13,850 nucleotides of DNA from Mucidula mucida (Eukaryota; Basidiomycota; Agaricomycetes; Agaricales; Physalacriaceae), in the NCBI GenBank assembly GCA_015501055.1, contig JADNYV010000863.1:1-13850 (forward strand), read 5' to 3'. The notes beneath the pieces are model-generated. The model saw only the letters and a list, made by a program, of their open reading frames with translations. It was not told where the DNA came from and searched no databases. Both the position numbers and the translations under genes were made by a program. This document shows, piece after piece, positions 9,211-13,850 of the stretch (positions are counted from its first letter, which is position 1; every line of letters begins with the position of its first letter).

Positions 9211-9821
9211 TGAGAGAAGTTGAGTGACACAGCCACATATCATTCTACAAGTGCCGGCGGCCGGCGCCGTTTCCTACGTCCTACATCGACGTTCGTACAG
9301 TTCCAAGCTCAACGAGTTGGCTGCATCTCTCTTCAGAGCTTATATGGCGGGAAGGAACTCTAAGATACCATTTAGCACGCTTTCTTTCCTCTATGGAAGA
9401 CTTTCACAAGCTAGCTCGCTCTTCAATTTCTCTTCGATTCCCCACAGGCCCCTGGTTCCTAGCGTGTTCATTTCATCACAAACGGTGAATGTCTGTATTC
9501 TCTGACCGTAGAAAGGCTGGACAATCTCGACTTTGGCGCAAATTCAGTGAGTCACGCAGTTTCGAGAATCACTGGATTGTCTGGTATTCTCTTCAATATG
9601 CTGCGTCCTCTCACCTTACTTGAAGTCACGCTGGTGGGAACTTCATTCCACGGCGGATGAGTAGAACCAATCAGAACTTTTACCAAGTTTGGTCGGGGAG
9701 CTCTCATCTGGTCATCTGCCCGTAAATCTGTCAACAGAACCGAATTATGGTTGGCATATAAACCTGAGCCGTAAGCTCAATGATGTTACCCCCGATTTCC
9801 CCCCATTCTCACTGTCCCATA
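9211..9821. promoter_or_regulatory. Divergent intergenic region, CCDC174 / SDR
   Basis: This is 611 bp with no supported gene. Near CCDC174 lies a GC-rich double palindrome, GCCGGCGGCCGGC (9253-9265). Toward the SDR there is a CCAAT box (9667-9671) and a TATAAA (9757-9762). The TATA box sits 60 bp before ATG 9822 but only 18-21 bp before the ATGs at 9780 and 9783, which favours 9822 as the SDR start. An open frame of about 90 codons at 9224-9505 has no recognisable domain and no good splice partner. Confidence 0.45.
9757..9762 (+). promoter_or_regulatory. TATA box of the SDR gene
   Basis: TATAAA lies 60 bp before the chosen SDR start, with CCAAT about 85 bp further upstream (9667-9671). The spacing suits a transcript start near 9790 and translation from ATG 9822. 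Confidence 0.5.
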
Positions 9822-11050
9822 ATGCGTGTAGCCCTAATTACAGGTGCCGCTCAAGGCATAGGACAAGCGATTGCGCAACGTCTTGAGAAGGACGGTTTCT
9901 CTATCGCTGTTAATGATCTGCCGTCGAAGCAGGTTGAACTCCAATTCGGGTTCCCGTCAGCATTGGTCGTCGTAGGCGATGTATCTAGTGAGAAAGATGT
10001 CCAAGGGATGATTGCCATGGTTGTTGAAGAGCTTGGGGGTCTTGACGTCGTAAGCTCATATTCCCCAACAACCAATATGTTCAAAAACGCATTTTCGTTC
10101 AGTGTGTGGCTAATGCTGGTGTCGGGCTTGCAAAGTCGATTTTATGCAGTACGTAGGGCGGACAGCCGTAACAGCTTGATCATTCCGAGGCACTGAATGA
10201 CTATAGCCACGACGGACGACTGGGACCGCATGGCCCACATCAATGGACGTGGGACTTTTTTGTGCTATAAGTACGCTGCCGAACAAATGATCAAACAAGG
10301 TCGTGGCGGTCGTATTATCGGAGCCTCGTCGATCGCAGGTAAACAAGGTAAGCAGAACCTAAGTAGAGCAACCTCAGTGGATTGATTCTCCTGGAATACG
10401 AGGCATGCCATTTCTTGCGGCGTACAGTTCTTCGAAATGGATGATTCGAGGACTCACCCAGGTTGCTGGTGATTATGATTGTACTTGGATCCAAGTTATC
10501 CGCCAGCTGAAGCTTTGATGACTAGCAAAGGAATTCGGTTCTCACGGTATCACTGTCAATGCGTACGCACCTGGTCCGTGTGATTTTTCATGGATATTGG
10601 CATATTTCTGAAGGTTCTGCTAGGTGCGACCGAGTCGGAGTTGAGTATGTACAGAGGTTAGCGCTGACTAGTCGCAGCTCCACTAATGTTTCCTTCAGTG
10701 ACGGACCTGGCGAAGGCGTTTGGACATGATGATTTAAAAGCGTATGCAGCAGAGGTGAGATAAATTGGCAATGCCTTGAAAGTGCAGCAAGAATCGTGAC
10801 CATCGCACACTAGAAGAACCCTCAGAATCCACTGGGACGTCTTGGTCAACCAGAAGATGTTGCAAGCCTAGTCTCCTACCTAGCATCCGATCAAGCTTCT
10901 TACATTACGGGTATGCTCTTGTATTCTATTTATCTGGTGGTTCACTGTTCATACGCGTGCAGGTCAATCGGTAAGTCTACGACTACCGGAACTGTTTTGC
11001 GACTGATGATTTCCAAGATATCCGTGAACGGAGGCTCGTTCTGTGACTAG
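9822..11050 (+). CDS. Short-chain dehydrogenase, acetoin/diacetyl reductase-like, intron-dense
   Basis: Ten exons give about 243 aa: 9822-10049, 10103-10148, 10207-10347, 10403-10468, 10526-10573, 10624-10644, 10699-10754, 10826-10910, 10963-10970 and 11018-11050. It is a classical SDR, an NAD(P)H-dependent carbonyl/alcohol oxidoreductase. Seen are the cofactor loop TGAAQGIG (7-14), VANAG (78-82), [10 protein letters not shown] with the likely catalytic Ser133, and YSSSK with Tyr146 and Lys150. [10 protein letters not shown] and a C-terminal [13 protein letters not shown] complete the fold. [16 protein letters not shown] is typical of the acetoin/diacetyl/sorbose reductase branch. The true substrate is unknown. 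Two doubtful points: 10574-10623 is modelled as an intron but looks like ancestral coding sequence with a one-base loss, and intron 7 has two in-frame acceptors (10813 or 10825). If the frameshift is real, the gene is broken after residue 136 or so of the mature fold's C-terminal third. Confidence 0.8.
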
Positions 11051-12577
11051 AGTGCGACAACGACCATTCGTAAAATGAGGTTGGATGTCCGAGGACATAA
11101 TTGTGAGCGCACTGTACCGTCTCCGGATTTATTCTGAAACAGCGCAGATTATACTCGTCGCGCCGAAATGCTTACGAGCAATGCCCGTATACTTTCTACT
11201 TTAGTCGACTGTCAACAACCTTTTGAATGCAGAAACTCCTCATTTCGTTCGGCGACTGAACCTCAACGCGATCCGGACGCGATCTAGCGCTTTCTTTGAT
11301 GAGGTCAGCAGCCGTCCTTTGAATCGTAGCGCCCCTAGGCTCTACTATCCAACTCCTTTTTATTGCCTCAGCCATGTGGATGTATACATTGGAAGGCTAA
11401 TCTACTTCATTCCTTCGCTGGAAGCCCTTCAAGATTGAAGCTACTGGGCTTGTTCACTCTGATATCGTGACCATCGAATCGAGTTCATATAACACTTCGG
11501 CGCTAAAAGGCGACGTCGGCGTACATCTTCCCAATGCTGCGTCATGTAGCCGTGGAGCGCCTTTAACTTCTTGACGGAATTCGTATTGCTGCTATGACTT
11601 CAACGTTGCAACTGCGGAAGTTGAGGTGCTCCTCGCAAAGGTATCTGGACCAGTGTCGGAGTCCTAATTGTGGCTAGCACGTTCATTGACGAAGATGTTT
11701 TCGAGACTCGTGGTCCTTACGAACATCTTTATCTCTCGCGTATCTCTCGTAGTACGTACAGATACTCGTTCACGGATATTCAAGTTCTAAGCAAGGTATT
11801 TTCCCGACCCTTTTCAATTTCCGGCGGCGCTGCAGATTTATGACATGCATTCAGAGCCGTAAGTGGGCTTCGTGGAGGTGTGTTCCTTATCGATTAACGC
11901 ATTCACGTTAGGTTAAGAGATGCCAACTCAGGCGATGCCTGACGAGGTCCGCACACGACGCTTTCAACAAGCGAAGCTGCTTCTGCCACTCGTGGTGATT
12001 CATATGCTTTAGCCGGGTACACCTCGAGCGGAAGCAACTGGAACGCATGTCCGACACGCTCAACACGGTGGGAGCTCATGCATTCATGAGAGACGCGGAA
12101 AGTCAAATACCAGATATCGATCGTGACTTGGTTGCGTTTCTAGCGTCCGCTCTCTCGCTCCTTGTACTTCATTGAATGAAATGGAAGTTCCATTGACAAC
12201 TACGGCAACATTATACTTAAGTATGTCGTGTTGAGTATCTGCCAGCATGAGGCCCTTGCTAAATATCGCGACCTGATCGATTGTGACCGCGCTCTTTATC
12301 CATCGATGGACTTTTTTTGTGCTGTACACTCACTGAATTAGCGCCGCAATGGATGTGTCTCAGTTTGAAACACGGGTATGACGCATGACGATGCGGAGGG
12401 ACATCGCAGGTCTCGCTTGACGACCTCGACTTGACAAGAAAGCTAGGTGTGAAGAAAGAAAGACTGATTCTGTTATGTGTATAAGGTTCACAGTGACTAC
12501 GAGACTATAGAGGACTTAAAGTAGAATTACAAGAGACAAAAGAAAAATGAGCTAGGACCCTTGATCAACGCGAACAA
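11051..12577. other. 1.5-kb tract with no recognisable gene
   Basis: Between the convergent SDR and GATA genes no reading frame exceeds 81 codons and none shows a family motif I recognise. The longest are 12084-12329 on the minus strand (81 aa) and 11223-11438 on the plus strand (71 aa). Intron-like GT...AG pairs exist, for example 11112-11156, but joining the flanking frames gives no coherent protein. Base composition is not obviously AT-rich, and I saw no terminal repeats or tandem arrays. It could be the long 3' flanks of two genes, or a decayed or error-ridden gene, given the one-base losses seen on both sides. Confidence 0.45.
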
Positions 12578-13683
12578 CTACTCTCGTCTACGCTCGTACG
12601 ACGCCAAAGGACTAGGATGATAAAATCTCTCTCCTTCCGATGGGTATGCCTAGAATCTGCGGCATAAGGCGGCCTGTCGTAAGGCGGGGCCTTGAAGCGG
12701 TCATCCGGACGTGGCGGCTGGGAGGGGGAATCTGTGAATCTCGCTGGCTCTTCCTCTCTGCCCCTATAGTAATCATAGGTCGGGGCAGGTCCTTGGTACG
12801 CGTGCTGTCGAAGACACCCTCGCTCGGGCCGCCGTCTGTTTTGCCGCCGGTGCTGCTCGTCGCGCTGCCTTCCCGACGCATGGCAGCGACACTGGTGCTG
12901 CTCCGAACCTTGCCCCCATTCGCGCCGCCCCTCCCCGACTTTGCTCCACCACCTTCCTTCTTCGCGCGGGACCGAGCATATCGGAGACCGCAAGCATTAC
13001 AGAGCTCCTTCCGTCCTGACGGACCCTTGCCCATTCCGGCGAGGTCGTGGCTTTACAGGACGTGCACTTTAGTATGCCAGCAGGGCGATTGCCTCTGCCA
13101 CCAGACCCTTGTGCGCTCTGACTAGTCGGCTAGGGGTCTGCTGTTGCTGAGTCGGCGATGCCCGCCTCCTCGGTGGTGGAACCTCATCCTCGGGCGGCGG
13201 AAGATTATACTGAGTTTCGTAGCCGCTGTACGGGCCAGGAGCAGGAGGAGGTGGATGGTCGTAATACGATCCGTTGGCGCGGTTCCATGGGGGCTGGTAC
13301 GAGTATGAATGCGGATTCGGTGGAATGTAGTAGTCGTAGGATGAGGGAGACATGAGGTTAGGGGGTTCCACTTTGTGGCAGGCGAATATTATGGAGCCTG
13401 CACAGGGGGTATTAGTCAGAAAGTAATATACTGAATAGGAGGGCAGGATACCATGAGGGATAAAGACGCTTTCGACGTGGCCAACCTCTGGAATCATGTT
13501 ACCGGCCTTGAAGCGGCGGGTGCAGGACGTCTTGGCATCGGTATTGACAGTATCAACATTGATGTCGTGAGCGAGACGAGCGAGATGGCGATGGTCCACA
13601 CGCCAGGTAATGAGATGCGTTTTGCTCGTCCGTTGCGAGAATCTGGACACCCGTGCGCCCGCTCCCGGCGCCCTCTCCACCAC
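12578..13683 (-). CDS. White Collar-2-like PAS/GATA zinc-finger factor, frame disrupted
   Basis: The core is a GATA-type zinc finger: CTSC, then SPEW, then KGPSGRKELCNAC and GLRYARSRAKKEG. The last segment is typical of basidiomycete WC-2 proteins, partners of the blue-light receptor WC-1. Upstream, across a 54-nt intron (13398-13451), residues such as HRHLARLAHDI, RFKAG, EVGHVESVF and IIFACHKVEPP look like the end of a PAS domain. A Tyr/Pro-rich linker (DHPPPPAPGPYSGYE) joins the two. The frame is broken: CTSC...EW and KGP...CNAC lie in different frames with 2 nt instead of 3 between Trp and Lys (13029-13030). Further one-base losses fit near 13118-13123, near 12800-12815 (before AYQGPAPTYDYY) and near 12620 (T4 where T5 would give FYHPSPLASYERR and a stop at 12578-12580). 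The 5' end is unclear and may lie beyond the window. The GATA finger is certain, WC-2 likely, integrity doubtful. Confidence 0.65.
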
Positions 13684-13850
13684 AGACTACCAGTCGACTA
13701 AACATCATCTGCACCTGTGCTGGTGCTAGTTCCGGCGTACCACACAATTGCTCCATGGACCATGTTTGTTTGGATCGTTTTCGGACTCTGCGTCGATGTC
13801 GACGATCGCGTGCATGAAGCATAATACCAGCCCTCTGCTGCCCAGTTGAT
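13684..13850 (-). other. Unresolved 5' part of the GATA gene
   Basis: A minus-strand frame is open from 13822 to 13553 and overlaps the presumed PAS segment in another frame. It shows no motif that I can join to the PAS end by a canonical splice. It may be an upstream exon, leader sequence, or a coding region displaced by another one-base error. Confidence 0.25.

Noticed and set aside
9224..9505. Plus-strand open frame of 93 codons between CCDC174 and the SDR
   Set aside because: No motif, no ATG at its head, no sensible splice continuation (the only near intron would be 27 nt), and it lies in a promoter region.
11223..11438. Plus-strand open frame of 71 codons in the gene-poor tract
   Set aside because: No domain, and attempts to splice it to neighbouring frames gave nothing coherent.
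11462..11560. Fragment reading SALKGDVGVHLPNAAS, faintly like an NAD epimerase
   Set aside because: One short patch of similarity without a cofactor-binding motif or catalytic residues; too weak to annotate.
12084..12329. Minus-strand open frame of 81 codons in the gene-poor tract
   Set aside because: No family similarity that I recognise; adjoining frames shift without splice sites.
12180..12340. Fragment reading ALYPSMDFF, faintly like citrate synthase (KLYPNVDFY)
   Set aside because: No other citrate-synthase motif up- or downstream in any frame.
12640..13125. Plus-strand open frame of 161 codons
   Set aside because: It is antisense to the GATA finger gene; the zinc-finger motif and WC-2-like residues read on the minus strand, and this frame has no domain.
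1..13850. CRISPR arrays, tRNA or rRNA genes, transposases, biosynthetic cluster
   Set aside because: No regular direct repeats, no tRNA-like cloverleaf or rRNA signature, no transposase or reverse-transcriptase motifs, and the genes do not share one pathway.

Overview
The window looks like nuclear DNA of a filamentous basidiomycete, most likely an Agaricomycete. Genes are compact and on both strands. They are cut by many 45-58 nt GT...AG introns with CTRAY-like branch sites close to the acceptor. The protein families are typical of mushrooms: F-box proteins, short Ran1-like kinases and a White Collar-type GATA factor. I saw no bacterial operons, CRISPR arrays, rRNA, tRNA or recognisable transposase.

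Layout, left to right. An F-box protein gene runs off the left edge (minus, 1-1059). It is divergent from a Ran1/Ksp1-like protein kinase (plus, 1429-2698). That kinase converges on a CS-domain (p23/NudC-fold) protein with a C-terminal membrane anchor (minus, 2844-4536). A spacer of about 640 bp holding a 102-bp inverted-repeat element follows. Next is a second Ran1-like kinase (minus, 5180-6450), a paralog of the first with both introns at the same sites. Only 173 bp away and divergent is a gene whose spliced frame reads as thiamine pyrophosphokinase fused to a molybdopterin-synthase small subunit (MoaD/MOCS2A) ending in Gly-Gly (plus, 6624-7852). A CCDC174-like coiled-coil protein converges on it (minus, 7979-9210). 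Then comes a very intron-rich acetoin/diacetyl-reductase-like SDR (plus, 9822-11050), 1.5 kb in which I recognise no gene, and a White Collar-2-like GATA zinc-finger gene whose frame is broken several times (minus, 12578 to about 13683).

The genes do not form one obvious pathway. The most notable items are the TPK-MoaD fusion, which joins thiamine cofactor activation to molybdenum-cofactor sulfur transfer in one polypeptide; the kinase pair with matching gene structure; a CS domain split by a Ser-rich insertion of about 110 residues and encoded partly by a 12-nt microexon; an 8-nt microexon in the SDR; and a cluster of apparent one-base losses at about 10.57-13.12 kb. That cluster is either real gene decay or base-level assembly error. 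All gene models come from reading splice sites by eye and were not checked against transcripts or databases.
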